Below, piece after piece: positions 48,213-58,182 of a stretch of 64,000 bases of DNA. Source of the DNA: Luteimonas sp. MC1572 (lineage in GTDB: Bacteria > Pseudomonadota > Gammaproteobacteria > Xanthomonadales > Xanthomonadaceae); contig NZ_CP067112.1 in the NCBI RefSeq assembly GCF_016615815.1, positions 62,001 through 126,000 of the forward strand. Reading direction: 5' to 3'. Under the pieces are notes generated by a model that saw only the letters and a list, made by a program, of their open reading frames with translations, was not told where the DNA came from and ran no database searches. Position numbers and translations under genes: made by a program. Position 1 is the first letter of the stretch. Each line of letters begins with the position of its first letter.

Positions 48213-51200
48213 CCACGATCGGCGACATCTTCAATATTCCGGACGCTGTCCATCAGGGCGATTTCGTGCTGCGCCTTACCGAAGGCCTGCAGGCCGACAA
48301 GCGCAAGCAGACGCTCAAGCAGTACGTGGTCACGCCGCAGCTGGTGCGATCCTTCGAGCAGGCGCTGTCGCTGATCGGTAGCGCGGTAAATGGCAACTCG
48401 TCCAAGGGCGCCTACCTGCACGGCAGCTTCGGCAGCGGCAAGAGCCACTTCATGGCCGTGCTGGACATGATTCTGGAGGGCGACCCGGACGCGCGCGCCA
48501 CGCCTGAGCTTGCCGGTGTCATTCGCGACGCCAATGCCTGGTGGGAAGGAGGCCGCTACCTGGTGGTGCCGTTCCATATGATCGGTGCGCGCAGCATGGA
48601 GTCGGCGATCCTGGGCGGCTACGCCGCGCATGTGCGCGAGAAGCACCCGGAGGCCCCGACGCCCGGCTTTTATCGCAGCGCCGAGCTGGTCGAAAACGCG
48701 CATCGCCTGCGCGGGCAGATGGGCGATGACAGCTTCTTCAAGGCATTGGCCGGCGACGGTGGTGGCGGTGGCGATGGTTGGGGCAGCATGGGCGACGGCT
48801 GGGATGCCGTGGCCTACGAGGCCGCTGCCGCAGCCGACCCGGACGACAGCGAACATCGCCGTCTGGTGGGCGATCTGGTGGACGCCTTCTTCAGCTCATT
48901 GCGTGGCAATGCCGACTCCGACAACTACGTCAGCCTGGACCGCGGTCTGGCGGTGATGTCCCAGCACGCCCGTGACCTGGGTTACCGCGCGGTGGTGCTG
49001 TTCCTCGACGAACTCATCCTCTGGCTGGCCAGCCACTCGCAGGACAGCGCCTTCCTCAACCGCGAAGGCCAGAAGGTCGCCAAACTGGTGGAGGCCGGCG
49101 ACGCCGGGCGCCCCATCCCGATCGTGAGCTTCATCGCCCGACAGCGCGACCTGCGCGAGCTGGTTGGCGCGTCGGTGCCAGGCGCGGAACAACTGGCCTT
49201 TGCCGATGTGCTGACGTGGTGGGAAGCGCGGTTCGACAAGATCGTGCTGGAAGACCGCAACTTGCCGGCGATCATCGAGCGGCGCCTGTTGCAGACCAGG
49301 GGTGACTCTGAGAAGCAGCAGCTGCGCGATGCGTTCGAGCAGACCGCCCGCGTGCGCCAGGACGTGATGGACATCCTGCTGACCCATGAGGGCGACAAGC
49401 GGATGTTCGAGCAGGTCTATCCCTTCAGCCCGGCCCTGGTGCAGGTGCTGGTGGCGCTGTCGGGCCTGCTACAGCGCGAACGCACTGCGCTGAAGCTGAT
49501 GCTGCAGCTGCTGGTGCAGAACAAGGGCCGGCTCAAGCTGGGCGATGTGATCCCGGTCGGCGACCTGTTCGATGTGATCATCGATGGCGACGAGCCGTTC
49601 ACTCCAGCCATCAAGAACCTGTTCGACCGCGCGCGTGAGGTGTGGAACCGCAAGCTGGTGCCGCTGCTGGAGGCCGAGCACGGCGTCTCGGATCAGGACG
49701 TGCGCGATGGCCATGGCGATGCGCAGGTGATTCGTCGCTACCGGGCCGATGCAGGACTGCTCAAGACGCTGCTGTTGTCCACGCTGGCACCCGAGGTCGA
49801 GGCGCTGCGCAACCTGACCCCGGCGCGGCTGGCTGCACTCAACCACGGCACGGTCCGCTCCCCGCTGCCCAATGGCGAGGCCAGTACGGTGCTCGGCAAG
49901 GTGCGCGGCTGGGCGAGCCACGCAGGTGAGATCCAGCTCAGCCCGGATGCCGTCAATCCTGTCATCAGCATGCAGCTGAGCGGCGTGGACATCGAGGGCG
50001 TCCTGGAGAACGCGCGCAGCATCGACAACTTCGGCAACCGCGTGCGCACGGTGAAGGAGCTGCTGTTCGGTGAGATCGGCATCGATACCTCGACCGCCCT
50101 GCTGGCGCCGGAACACAGCTGGCTGTGGCGCGGAACCCCGCGACGCGCGGAAGTGCTGCTGCACAACGTCCGTGAGGCAACCGACGAGAACCTGCGTCCG
50201 GGCGATGGCGTCTGGCGCGTGGTCATCGATTACCCGTTCGACCCGGACCCGGCGCGCGCCCCCTCCGACGATCGCGCCCGCCTGGACGAGTTCCGGGCGA
50301 AGGGCGAGTCGGTGAGGACGGTCGCCTGGATTCCATCGTTCCTCAACGAGCGGGCGCTCGACGACCTGGGGCGTCTGGGCATCCTCAATCATGTGCTGTC
50401 CGGCCCGCGGCTGGACGAATACGGTTCGCACCTGCAGCCGATCGAACGCGCCGAGGCCCGTGCCACGCTGAAGAGCCAGCGCGACCAGCTGGAGCACCGC
50501 GTCCGCTCGGCGCTGAAGCAGGCCTACGGCATCGCCCAGGGCACCACGACCGACGTGCATACGAGCCATGCACTGGACGAGCACTTCCAGTCGCTAGCCA
50601 ATGGCCTCCGGCTGCAGCCACCCCCGGGCGGCGGCTTCAAGGAAAGCGTCGAGCATCTGCTGGACCAGGCACTGGAGAACCAGTACCCCGGTCATCCGAA
50701 GTTCGAAGGTGAGATCCGTCGCCCCGGATTGAAGCGCGCGCTGGATGTGTTGCGAAGCGCGGTTGACTCGAGCGACGGTCGTGCCGGGATGGAGCGCACC
50801 CAGCGCGACGAGATCCGCCGCATCGTCCAGCCCTTGCAGCTGGCAAGTTGTGGCGAGGCCCATCTGTCGCTGGGCGAGCATTGGCGCACCCACTTCACCA
50901 AAAAGATGGCTGCAGAGAGCGTACCCAATCCCACCGTCAGGCAGCTGCGGCAGTGGATGGACGAGCCGCATCGGATGGGTCTTCCGGAGGACGCCTCGGA
51001 TTTGGTGATCCTGGCCTGGGCGGCACAGGCCGGGCGCACGCCGTTCCTGCATGGTGCGCCGGTGCAGGCCGAGATCGGCAGCCTGAACCGGGAGTGCGAG
51101 CTGCGCGAGCAGGCCCTGCCGGAAGAAGCGCTCTGGAAAGAGGCCGTCCGTCGTGCCCAGGACATCTTTGGAGAAGCTGGCACCGGCGCCGGGCGCAATC

Positions 51201-51862
51201 CCGCCAACGTGGCCAGCCTCACCCAGAACCTGCGCCGCCATGCTGCGGACAAGATGGGCCCGGTGCGTGACTACAGGAGCGCGCTTGCGAGCCGTCTGAC
51301 AGGCTGGGGCGTGGATGCAGGGTGCGCGCGCATGCGCACGGCCGAAGCCGCGCTTGAGCTGGCGACGGCGCTTTCCGACCCGAGCGCTGACACGGTGGCC
51401 GTGCTGGCGGGTGCCCGTGTGGAGACCTCTGCTCCGGCCATGGGCGCTGTGGTGGCCCGGGCGACTGCTTTGACCAGTGCGCTGCGATCGACGCAGTGGG
51501 ATGTCTTGGAGACATTCCGCGGTCTGGGTCGCTCCGATGCGCCCGCGGCTGCCGTCATCGAGGCGATGGTGACGGCACTTGCCGCTGACGAGCACGTCAC
51601 GCAGCTGGAAGTCGAGTTGAGCCGGCAGCATGGACATGCGCTGAAACTGATGGCGGCGGTGCCGCCCCCGCCTGCGCCAAAGCCTGTGCCGGCTCCCGAA
51701 AAAGCTTCGACGGACCGCCTCGTTGCGAAGCGCTCTGCTGACGCCGCGGGAGTGAGCGAGGTCATGCGCGAGATCCAGCAATCGCTGGCCGAGGATCCGA
51801 CCCTGCGCGCGGACATCGAGTGTCGCCTGTACCACGTCCAAGACGGAGGCGACACCGCGTGA
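48209..51862 (+). CDS. pglY: BREX type 2 ATPase PglY
   Basis: 1217 aa from ATG 48209, which overlaps the previous stop. An N-terminal P-loop ATPase has GSFGSGKSHFMAVL (Walker A, about residue 72) and RAVVLFLDELILWLA (Walker B, about 258-272). A glycine-rich stretch (GDGGGGGDGWGSMGDGW) lies between them. The rest is a long helical region with two coiled-coil stretches and an Ala/Pro/Lys-rich tail before the final helix. PglY is the large ATPase of BREX-2, equivalent to BrxC of type 1, and is required for defence. Complete. Confidence 0.93.
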   Translation: MTTIGDIFNIPDAVHQGDFVLRLTEGLQADKRKQTLKQYVVTPQLVRSFEQALSLIGSAVNGNSSKGAYLHGSFGSGKSHFMAVLDMILEGDPDARATPELAGVIRDANAWWEGGRYLVVPFHMIGARSMESAILGGYAAHVREKHPEAPTPGFYRSAELVENAHRLRGQMGDDSFFKALAGDGGGGGDGWGSMGDGWDAVAYEAAAAADPDDSEHRRLVGDLVDAFFSSLRGNADSDNYVSLDRGLAVMSQHARDLGYRAVVLFLDELILWLASHSQDSAFLNREGQKVAKLVEAGDAGRPIPIVSFIARQRDLRELVGASVPGAEQLAFADVLTWWEARFDKIVLEDRNLPAIIERRLLQTRGDSEKQQLRDAFEQTARVRQDVMDILLTHEGDKRMFEQVYPFSPALVQVLVALSGLLQRERTALKLMLQLLVQNKGRLKLGDVIPVGDLFDVIIDGDEPFTPAIKNLFDRAREVWNRKLVPLLEAEHGVSDQDVRDGHGDAQVIRRYRADAGLLKTLLLSTLAPEVEALRNLTPARLAALNHGTVRSPLPNGEASTVLGKVRGWASHAGEIQLSPDAVNPVISMQLSGVDIEGVLENARSIDNFGNRVRTVKELLFGEIGIDTSTALLAPEHSWLWRGTPRRAEVLLHNVREATDENLRPGDGVWRVVIDYPFDPDPARAPSDDRARLDEFRAKGESVRTVAWIPSFLNERALDDLGRLGILNHVLSGPRLDEYGSHLQPIERAEARATLKSQRDQLEHRVRSALKQAYGIAQGTTTDVHTSHALDEHFQSLANGLRLQPPPGGGFKESVEHLLDQALENQYPGHPKFEGEIRRPGLKRALDVLRSAVDSSDGRAGMERTQRDEIRRIVQPLQLASCGEAHLSLGEHWRTHFTKKMAAESVPNPTVRQLRQWMDEPHRMGLPEDASDLVILAWAAQAGRTPFLHGAPVQAEIGSLNRECELREQALPEEALWKEAVRRAQDIFGEAGTGAGRNPANVASLTQNLRRHAADKMGPVRDYRSALASRLTGWGVDAGCARMRTAEAALELATALSDPSADTVAVLAGARVETSAPAMGAVVARATALTSALRSTQWDVLETFRGLGRSDAPAAAVIEAMVTALAADEHVTQLEVELSRQHGHALKLMAAVPPPPAPKPVPAPEKASTDRLVAKRSADAAGVSEVMREIQQSLAEDPTLRADIECRLYHVQDGGDTA

Positions 51863-54447
51863 GCCTGACGCTTTCCCAGTTGGCCAGCCACGCGGCCAAG
51901 GTGCTCGACGACGGCATGCATGGCCAAGCGATCGCCTACGCCTGGCCCCAGCCGTGGACTGGAGGCGAGACGATCGAGGTGGCAGGTCGCACGCTCCCGC
52001 TGAGATATTGCCGCTCGACGCTCGAGGTTCGCGAAGCCCTGGAGGCGGGGCGTGGGTCGGAGCAGGTGTTGCTGGTCGGGCTGCCCGAGAACAAGCTCGG
52101 CCAGGATGTGCTCGCGCGACTGTCGCGCCATCGCCTGCTGCACGTGGACCGCTGGCAGCTGGTGCAGGACGCCTACGGCGTGCGCCAGATCGACCCACGG
52201 CTGTTCGCACTACAGTGGTTGCCGTCGGCGCTGCTGGAGGCAAGGTCTGCGGTCCCGCAATTGGCTTCGCCCGTGCTGACCTTCGAAGACGCGATGGCAA
52301 CTGTTCTGGCTTCGCAGTTGGGGCTGCCACTGGAGCAGCCGGAGCTGGAAGACTTCGCTCGTGCCTGTGAGCACCGCCATGCGCGTTGGCTGGCGATTCC
52401 GCAGGAACAGCACGCACATCTCAGGCAGTACCTGGTGGCGCGCTTCGGCCCGCTCGCCGAGGCGTTCGTGGCGGCGATGGAGCACGGAACCGGGCACGCG
52501 CTCACCGCCATGGGGCTGGCCTGTGATGTGCTGTATGCCGAAACCGCAGACAAGGAGTTGGAGCTCCGCGATGCCCGCGTCCGGCTCGAATCACGGATGG
52601 GCGGTCACAGGTTGCGTTCGCAGGAGGGCAGGAAATGGGCCCGCTTGGCAAGCGACATGGTGATGCGCCTGGACGAGGCCGAGCGGGTGCATGTCGAGCG
52701 CATGGCCAAGGAACTGCTGGATGACGTTGGAGCCAGCGGCCATCTTGAGCTCAGCGGCGTATTGGCGTCGGGGTTGGACGCGCGACTGGATTGGTTGGGC
52801 GACACCATCGAGCGCTTCCTTCGCAATTCCGATGCGCTTGGCGATGTGGGCGCAGCAGCGGCGCAGGTCCTGGCCCACCGGTCGCCGCCACGTGACCACC
52901 CCGGTCCTGACGCAGCGCGCATGGCGATCCGCCTGTGTCGTTCCCTCGCCGCCAGCCGCACGGAGGCAACCTCCGGTACGGCGGGTGATTACCTGGGGCA
53001 CGGCGCATGGCAGGACTGGGCCCGCAGGACGCTGCGCGGGGTCCGGCCTGAGCGGTTTGCACGGGCGGTCTCGAAGCTGCTCGACAAGGTGGCCGTGGCG
53101 CGGCACGTGGAGGATGAAGCCTTTGCATCATCACTCCTCGGATCTCTCCGCTTGGGCGAGGTCCCGGCTGGATTGACGCCGGTGGAGGACGCACTCGACA
53201 AGGTGGTGGTGCCGCTGGCGTCGCATGTCGCGGTGCTGATGGTAGTCCTGGACGGGATGAGTGCCGATGTGGCGCTGGCGATCTCACAATCCATGGCCGG
53301 CCGCGGATGGGCAGCATGGTCGCGACGGGCCGAGCCGCCAGCCATGCTGGCCACCGTGCCCTCGGTCACTGAATACAGCCGCAGCAGCCTGCTGAGTGGA
53401 AAGATCTCGCGGGGCGTGGCTCGCCAGGAAGCGCAGGCATTCGGCGCGCACGCGGGCCTGAAGCGCGTGACCCGCGAGGGTCATCCCCCGCTGCTGTTCC
53501 ACAAGGCCGGCGTGGACCAGGCCCACCAGCTGGGTGCGGACGTATCGGCCGCAATTTCCGATGCGGCGAACCAGGTCGTCGCGCTCGTCATCAATGCGAT
53601 CGACGACGCACTGGCCAAGTCCGACCAGGTGCGCATCGAGTGGGACATCGAGACGATTCCGCTGCTGGCGGAGGTGCTGGATCAGGCGCGCCGCGCAGGC
53701 AGGGCCGTGCTCCTCACGAGCGACCACGGGCATGTGTTGGAGCGCGATTCCAGGCTGGTGCAGGGCACTCCGGGCGAGCGCTTCCGTGCGGCGGACCGGC
53801 CTGCTGGGGAGGGAGAGCTGCTGGCCGATGGGCCACGTGTCCGCGCGCTGACCGGAGCACCTATCGTCGTGCCTTGGCGCGAGGACATTCGCTACGCGAG
53901 CAAGAAGAACGGCTACCACGGCGGGGTGTCACGCCAGGAGTTGGTCGTGCCGCTTGGCATCTGGACGCCTCCGGGTCTGGAACTGCCCGAAGCGGGGTAT
54001 GTGCCCGCTGCATTCGTCCGCCCAGGATGGTGGGAGGACAGCGCCACGCAGACGCGATTGCCCGCACCCGTACCCGCTGCTACTACGGGTAGGCGCAAGT
54101 CCTCCGAGGCCTCGGGGGACCTCTTTGCCGCGCCGCCGGATGCTGGTCTCGGCCGTGCGCTCATCAACAGCAGCGTGTTTGCCCATCAGCAGGCGCGCCT
54201 CGGCCGGGTCGCCCTCACACCGCAGCGTCTGTCTGCCCTGGTCAGCACGTTGGAGGTGGGAGGTGGGCGCGCGCGCGTGGACGAACTGGCGCGCGCAATC
54301 GAGATGCCGGCCGTGCGGATGCCTGGCGTCGTCGCCATCCTCCAGCGCACGCTCAACCTCGACGGGTTTCCTGTCGTGACCCTTGAGCAGGCGACCGGTA
54401 CCGTGCTGCTCGACGCCGCCCTGCTGCGCAAGCAGTTCCAGCTATGA
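51859..54447 (+). CDS. pglZ: BREX type 2 phosphatase-fold protein PglZ
   Basis: 862 aa from GTG 51859 (GTGA overlap with pglY). The C-terminal half holds the alkaline-phosphatase-superfamily PglZ domain: AVLMVVLDGMSADVALAI (about residue 462), VPSVTEYSRSSLLSGK and VLLTSDHGHVLERDS (about 618, metal-binding DxH). The N-terminal half is helical. A short winged-helix-like segment closes the protein. PglZ is the hallmark BREX protein and antagonises PglX toxicity in Streptomyces. Confidence 0.95.
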   Translation: MSLTLSQLASHAAKVLDDGMHGQAIAYAWPQPWTGGETIEVAGRTLPLRYCRSTLEVREALEAGRGSEQVLLVGLPENKLGQDVLARLSRHRLLHVDRWQLVQDAYGVRQIDPRLFALQWLPSALLEARSAVPQLASPVLTFEDAMATVLASQLGLPLEQPELEDFARACEHRHARWLAIPQEQHAHLRQYLVARFGPLAEAFVAAMEHGTGHALTAMGLACDVLYAETADKELELRDARVRLESRMGGHRLRSQEGRKWARLASDMVMRLDEAERVHVERMAKELLDDVGASGHLELSGVLASGLDARLDWLGDTIERFLRNSDALGDVGAAAAQVLAHRSPPRDHPGPDAARMAIRLCRSLAASRTEATSGTAGDYLGHGAWQDWARRTLRGVRPERFARAVSKLLDKVAVARHVEDEAFASSLLGSLRLGEVPAGLTPVEDALDKVVVPLASHVAVLMVVLDGMSADVALAISQSMAGRGWAAWSRRAEPPAMLATVPSVTEYSRSSLLSGKISRGVARQEAQAFGAHAGLKRVTREGHPPLLFHKAGVDQAHQLGADVSAAISDAANQVVALVINAIDDALAKSDQVRIEWDIETIPLLAEVLDQARRAGRAVLLTSDHGHVLERDSRLVQGTPGERFRAADRPAGEGELLADGPRVRALTGAPIVVPWREDIRYASKKNGYHGGVSRQELVVPLGIWTPPGLELPEAGYVPAAFVRPGWWEDSATQTRLPAPVPAATTGRRKSSEASGDLFAAPPDAGLGRALINSSVFAHQQARLGRVALTPQRLSALVSTLEVGGGRARVDELARAIEMPAVRMPGVVAILQRTLNLDGFPVVTLEQATGTVLLDAALLRKQFQL

Positions 54448-55751
54448 CACCGATCTCTCCTGCGCGCGCCGACGAAATACTCGATGCCCTGCGCCGGGGC
54501 ACCGTGCCGGAGTCTGCACTGGAGGCATTCGCGGTGGGCCTGGAGCCATATCGCGACACCTTGCTGGGCGAGCTCAAGCAGGCTGCCACCGGGCGCGGGC
54601 GATTCAAGGCGGTGCGTGGCGACTACGGGACGGGCAAGACATTCTTCGCGCGCTGGTTCCAGGGGTTGGCGCGCGCGGAAGGTTTTGCGACAGCGGAAGT
54701 GCAGATCTCGGAAGCGGAAACACCGCTGCACCGCCTCGAGACGGTCTACAGGCGGCTCGTTGAGCACCTGATGACCGAAGGCGGCCCACGTGGGGCCATG
54801 CGATCCATCATCGATGGCTGGTTCTACGCGCTTGAAGAAGAAGTGCTGGCGCGCGAGGTCGACTGTTCCGAAGCGCAGTTGCTTCAGGCAACCGAAGCGC
54901 TGATGGTCGAGCGGCTGCGACCCATCGAGCGTCAGGCGCCCGCATTCGGTGCCTGCTTGCGAACCTACCGTCGGTCGGTTGCGGCTGGTGACGAGGCGCT
55001 GGCCAGCGGGCTGATCGCCTGGATGTCGGGCCAGCCGAACGTGGCGGCGTCGGTCAAGCGGGCCGCCGGCATCAAGGGCGATATCGATCATTTCGGTGCG
55101 CTGGGGTTTCTTCAGGGTCTGCTGTTGATCCTGCGTGACAGTGGCTTCTCGGGGCTGGTCCTGGTGCTGGACGAGGTGGAGACCCTCCAGCGGGTACGTG
55201 GCGACATCCGGGAAAAGAGCTTCAACGCGTTGCGTCAGCTTATGGATGAAATCGACGCGGGGCGATTCCCGGGCTTGTACCTGATGATCACCGGAACACC
55301 GGCGTTCTTCGACGGCCCACAGGGTGTACAGCGTTTGCCGCCGCTGGCGCAGAGACTGCACGTCGATTTCGGCGCTGACCAGCGCTTCGACAATCCGCGT
55401 GCGGTGCAGATCCGACTTCAGCCATTCGACATGGCACGTCTCGTCGAGGTCGGGCGCAATGTGAGAAGTGTGTTCCTGCAGCGCGGCCGGGCGACGGATC
55501 GACTGCAGCTGTTGGCGGACGACGCGCTGCTTGCGGAACTGGCGGCGGCCGTGACCGGAAAACTGGGCGGGAAGGTGGGCGTGGCGCCAAGGATTTTCCT
55601 GAAGAAGCTGGTAGCCGAGGTGTTGGACAGGATCGACCAGTTCCCGGACTTTGATCCGCGGCGGGATTATCAGCTGATGGTGCAGGCTTCCGAATTGAGC
55701 CTGGATGAGCGGCGCGCGTTGTCTCCTGACGACATCCAGCTCGACCTGTGA
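54444..55751 (+). CDS. brxD: BREX ATPase BrxD
   Basis: 435 aa, overlapping pglZ by 4 bases. An AAA-type P-loop domain has RFKAVRGDYGTGKTFFARWFQ (Walker A, about residue 58) and FSGLVLVLDEVETLQRVRGD (Walker B, about 235), then ITGTPAFFDGPQGVQRLPPLAQRL (sensor region). The C-terminal part is a helical lid. BrxD accompanies pglZ in BREX types 2 and 3, and its position here is canonical. Confidence 0.93.
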   Translation: MTPISPARADEILDALRRGTVPESALEAFAVGLEPYRDTLLGELKQAATGRGRFKAVRGDYGTGKTFFARWFQGLARAEGFATAEVQISEAETPLHRLETVYRRLVEHLMTEGGPRGAMRSIIDGWFYALEEEVLAREVDCSEAQLLQATEALMVERLRPIERQAPAFGACLRTYRRSVAAGDEALASGLIAWMSGQPNVAASVKRAAGIKGDIDHFGALGFLQGLLLILRDSGFSGLVLVLDEVETLQRVRGDIREKSFNALRQLMDEIDAGRFPGLYLMITGTPAFFDGPQGVQRLPPLAQRLHVDFGADQRFDNPRAVQIRLQPFDMARLVEVGRNVRSVFLQRGRATDRLQLLADDALLAELAAAVTGKLGGKVGVAPRIFLKKLVAEVLDRIDQFPDFDPRRDYQLMVQASELSLDERRALSPDDIQLDL

Positions 55752-57814
55752 CCAGTGATGCCGCCGGCACTGGCGCATTTGAGCGACTGCACCCGGCGGT
55801 CCAGTACCACGTGGTGAACTCGCTTGGCTGGCCCGGCTTGCGGCCTCTGCAGGAGCAAGCTGTCGTGCCGCTCGTTGAGGGGCACCATGCGCTACTGATC
55901 GCGCCTACGGCGAGCGGCAAGACCGAGGCGGCGATCTTGCCTGTGCTGTCGCGAATGTTGACCGAAGAATGGCGTGGCACGGGCGTGCTCTACATCTGTC
56001 CAATCAAGGCGTTGTTGAACAACCTGGAGCCGCGCCTGTCGTACTTGGCGGGGATGGTGGGACGTCGGGTTGAGGTCTGGCACGGTGACGTAAGCGTTGG
56101 CGAAAAATCCCGGACTGAGCGCGATCCTCCAGACATCCTCCTGACCACACCGGAGTCCCTTGAAGGAATGTTGATAGGCAGCCGTCGAGATCACCGACGG
56201 TTGCTTGGCAACGTGCGCTGCGTGATTGTCGATGAGTTGCACGCATTCGCAGGGGACGATCGCGGATGGCATCTGTTGGCGTTGCTTGAGCGCCTGCGCG
56301 CGCTGGGCGCGCCGCTGGAGCAGCGCATCGGCCTGTCAGCCACGGTGGGCGATCCCGCGGCGCTGCTGGAGTGGTTTGCAGGCCGCGCCGGTGGGACCAC
56401 CACATTGGTCCAGGTGTCGGCGCCTCCCGCGGATGCGGAGATCACCATCGATTACGCGGGCAGCATTGCGAATGCAGCCATCCTGATCAGCCGCCTACAC
56501 GCCGGTGAAAAACGACTGGTGTTCTGCGACAGCCGGACCAAGGTAGAGGAGCTTGCGCTCGCTTTGCGCTCGCTTGAGGTCGACGTGTTCGTCTCCCACG
56601 CGGCGTTGGCGGCTGACATCCGCAGGCAGGCCGAGCAGGCGTTTGCTGAGCGGCAGAACTGCGTCATCGTGGCGACGAGTACGTTGGAGCTGGGACTGGA
56701 CGTCGGCGACCTGGATCGGGTGATCCAGATTGAAGCGCCAGGTTCGGTTGCGTCCTTCTTGCAGCGGCTGGGGCGGACCGGAAGGCGAGCCGGCAGCCGC
56801 CGAAACATGATGTTCATTGCCACCAGCGATGAGGGCCTTCTGCAGGCGGTGGCCATCAACCAGCTTTTCACCAAGCGATACGTCGAGTCGGTACAGCCCC
56901 CGCCACTCCCGTATCACCTGCTGGTGCAGCAGCTGTTTGCTTTGATATTTGAGCGCGGCGGAGAGGTGGACGAGGCGGAGTTCCGGTCCATGTTCGCCGG
57001 TGTCCCCGGGCTGGCCCATGCGCTGGATGGTGCCTGGGCAGACATACGGGATCACCTGGTGTCAGGGGGATGGCTGGTCACAGTCGGCATGCGGCTTGGT
57101 CTGGGGCTGAAGGCGCAAGCAAAGTTCAGCGGCAAGGGGCTGGCGGAGCTCTGCGTGTCGTTTGAATCGCCAAAGACCTTCGCAGCCATGAACGGTACCG
57201 TGCTCGTAGGTCATGTCGATCCGCTCAGCCTGGCCGGGAAGCGGGACTCGCCGCTGTTCCTTGCACTGGGTGGGCGCTCGTGGCGAGTAGTGTCTTCGGA
57301 CTGGGCACGCGCGCGGGTCCATGTTGTGCCCAGCGACGAGAAGGGGAGCAGCCGGTGGCTTGGACCTGTGCGCGGAGCATCCCGAGTGCTCTCGCAGCAG
57401 GTGCGCAGCCTGCTCGAGGATGCCGACCCGGATTCCGAGCCCGGCCTCACCAATCGAGCAAAGGCGAAGCTCGCCGACCTTCAGGAAGAGATGGAGGACA
57501 CCCTCCGGCTCTATCCTTCTGAGCGTGCCGAGGGCGGATACATGTGGTGGACCTATGCGGGTCTGCCCGGAAACCTCTTGCTGGCCGGCCGGATCGCGGC
57601 CGCTGGCGGCACCTATGGCACCGTCACCGCGTGGAGCGTGAAATTCGCGCTGAGTCGCATGGCCCTTGAGCGCGATGGGGGCTGGCAGGGGCTGCTCCAA
57701 GCGGAGCCTTTCTGGGAGCCTGCAACCAAGCCCAAGTTTGCGGATCTGTTGCCGGAGCGTTTGGTGCATGACATGACTCTGCGCAGAATCATGGCGCTGG
57801 ATGCCGGCGGCTAG
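55748..57814 (+). CDS. brxHI: BREX Lhr-like helicase BrxHI
   Basis: 688 aa from GTG 55748. Superfamily 2 helicase motifs: ALLIAPTASGKTEAAILPVLS (motif I, about residue 48), DILLTTPESLE (Ib), VIVDELHAFAGDDRG (DExH, about 160), GLSATVGD (III), FCDSRTKVEEL (IV), VATSTLELGLDVGDLDRVIQ (V) and QRLGRTGRRAGS (VI). The C-terminal 280 residues include a WH-like and a beta-rich domain as in Lhr. It closes the BREX cluster, in the usual type 2 order. Confidence 0.93.
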   Translation: MTSDAAGTGAFERLHPAVQYHVVNSLGWPGLRPLQEQAVVPLVEGHHALLIAPTASGKTEAAILPVLSRMLTEEWRGTGVLYICPIKALLNNLEPRLSYLAGMVGRRVEVWHGDVSVGEKSRTERDPPDILLTTPESLEGMLIGSRRDHRRLLGNVRCVIVDELHAFAGDDRGWHLLALLERLRALGAPLEQRIGLSATVGDPAALLEWFAGRAGGTTTLVQVSAPPADAEITIDYAGSIANAAILISRLHAGEKRLVFCDSRTKVEELALALRSLEVDVFVSHAALAADIRRQAEQAFAERQNCVIVATSTLELGLDVGDLDRVIQIEAPGSVASFLQRLGRTGRRAGSRRNMMFIATSDEGLLQAVAINQLFTKRYVESVQPPPLPYHLLVQQLFALIFERGGEVDEAEFRSMFAGVPGLAHALDGAWADIRDHLVSGGWLVTVGMRLGLGLKAQAKFSGKGLAELCVSFESPKTFAAMNGTVLVGHVDPLSLAGKRDSPLFLALGGRSWRVVSSDWARARVHVVPSDEKGSSRWLGPVRGASRVLSQQVRSLLEDADPDSEPGLTNRAKAKLADLQEEMEDTLRLYPSERAEGGYMWWTYAGLPGNLLLAGRIAAAGGTYGTVTAWSVKFALSRMALERDGGWQGLLQAEPFWEPATKPKFADLLPERLVHDMTLRRIMALDAGG

Positions 57815-57939
57815 CGCCATACACAGTCATGCGCTGCATAGCCGCCGCGTCAGATGTGGATGAAGTAGTTTCCGCGGTAGCGCGTCGGCACTCCCCACAT
57901 GCCGCACAATGCCCCGCCCCCGCACCACCAGGATCCCCC

Positions 57940-58158
57940 ATGGAAGTCGAAGCCCTCCTCCGCGCCGCCCTCCGAGAAGCGGGTTACGGCCCCGATGCCA
58001 TCGGCTCGGCGCTGCCGCGGATCATGCGCATCCTCCAGGCGGAGGACGTGCGCCTCGAAGCCGGCCGAGTCCTGTCCCGCAAGGAGCGCGAGTTCGTGCG
58101 CGTGCAGCTCGAGCTGGGCGTCGACGTGTCGGAGATCGTGGCCGGCCTCAAGCGCTGA
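57940..58158 (+). CDS. Short hypothetical protein
   Basis: 72 aa from ATG 57940; the frame extends upstream but the upstream part has no start signal. The protein looks like four short helices (VEALLRAALREAGYGPDAIGSAL ... REFVRVQLELGVDVSEIVAGLKR). No family is recognised. It lies between the BREX cluster and core genes and may be the first core gene beyond the island. The 125 bp upstream show no clear repeat or att-like duplication. Confidence 0.55.
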   Translation: MEVEALLRAALREAGYGPDAIGSALPRIMRILQAEDVRLEAGRVLSRKEREFVRVQLELGVDVSEIVAGLKR

Positions 58159-58182
58159 AGCCGGCCACCGGAGCTGCCGCGA

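Noticed and set aside
31171..57814. DISARM system
   Set aside because: A methyltransferase and helicase are present, but DrmB (DUF1998) and DrmC (PLD) are absent while PglZ, PglY and PglW are present, which defines BREX type 2.
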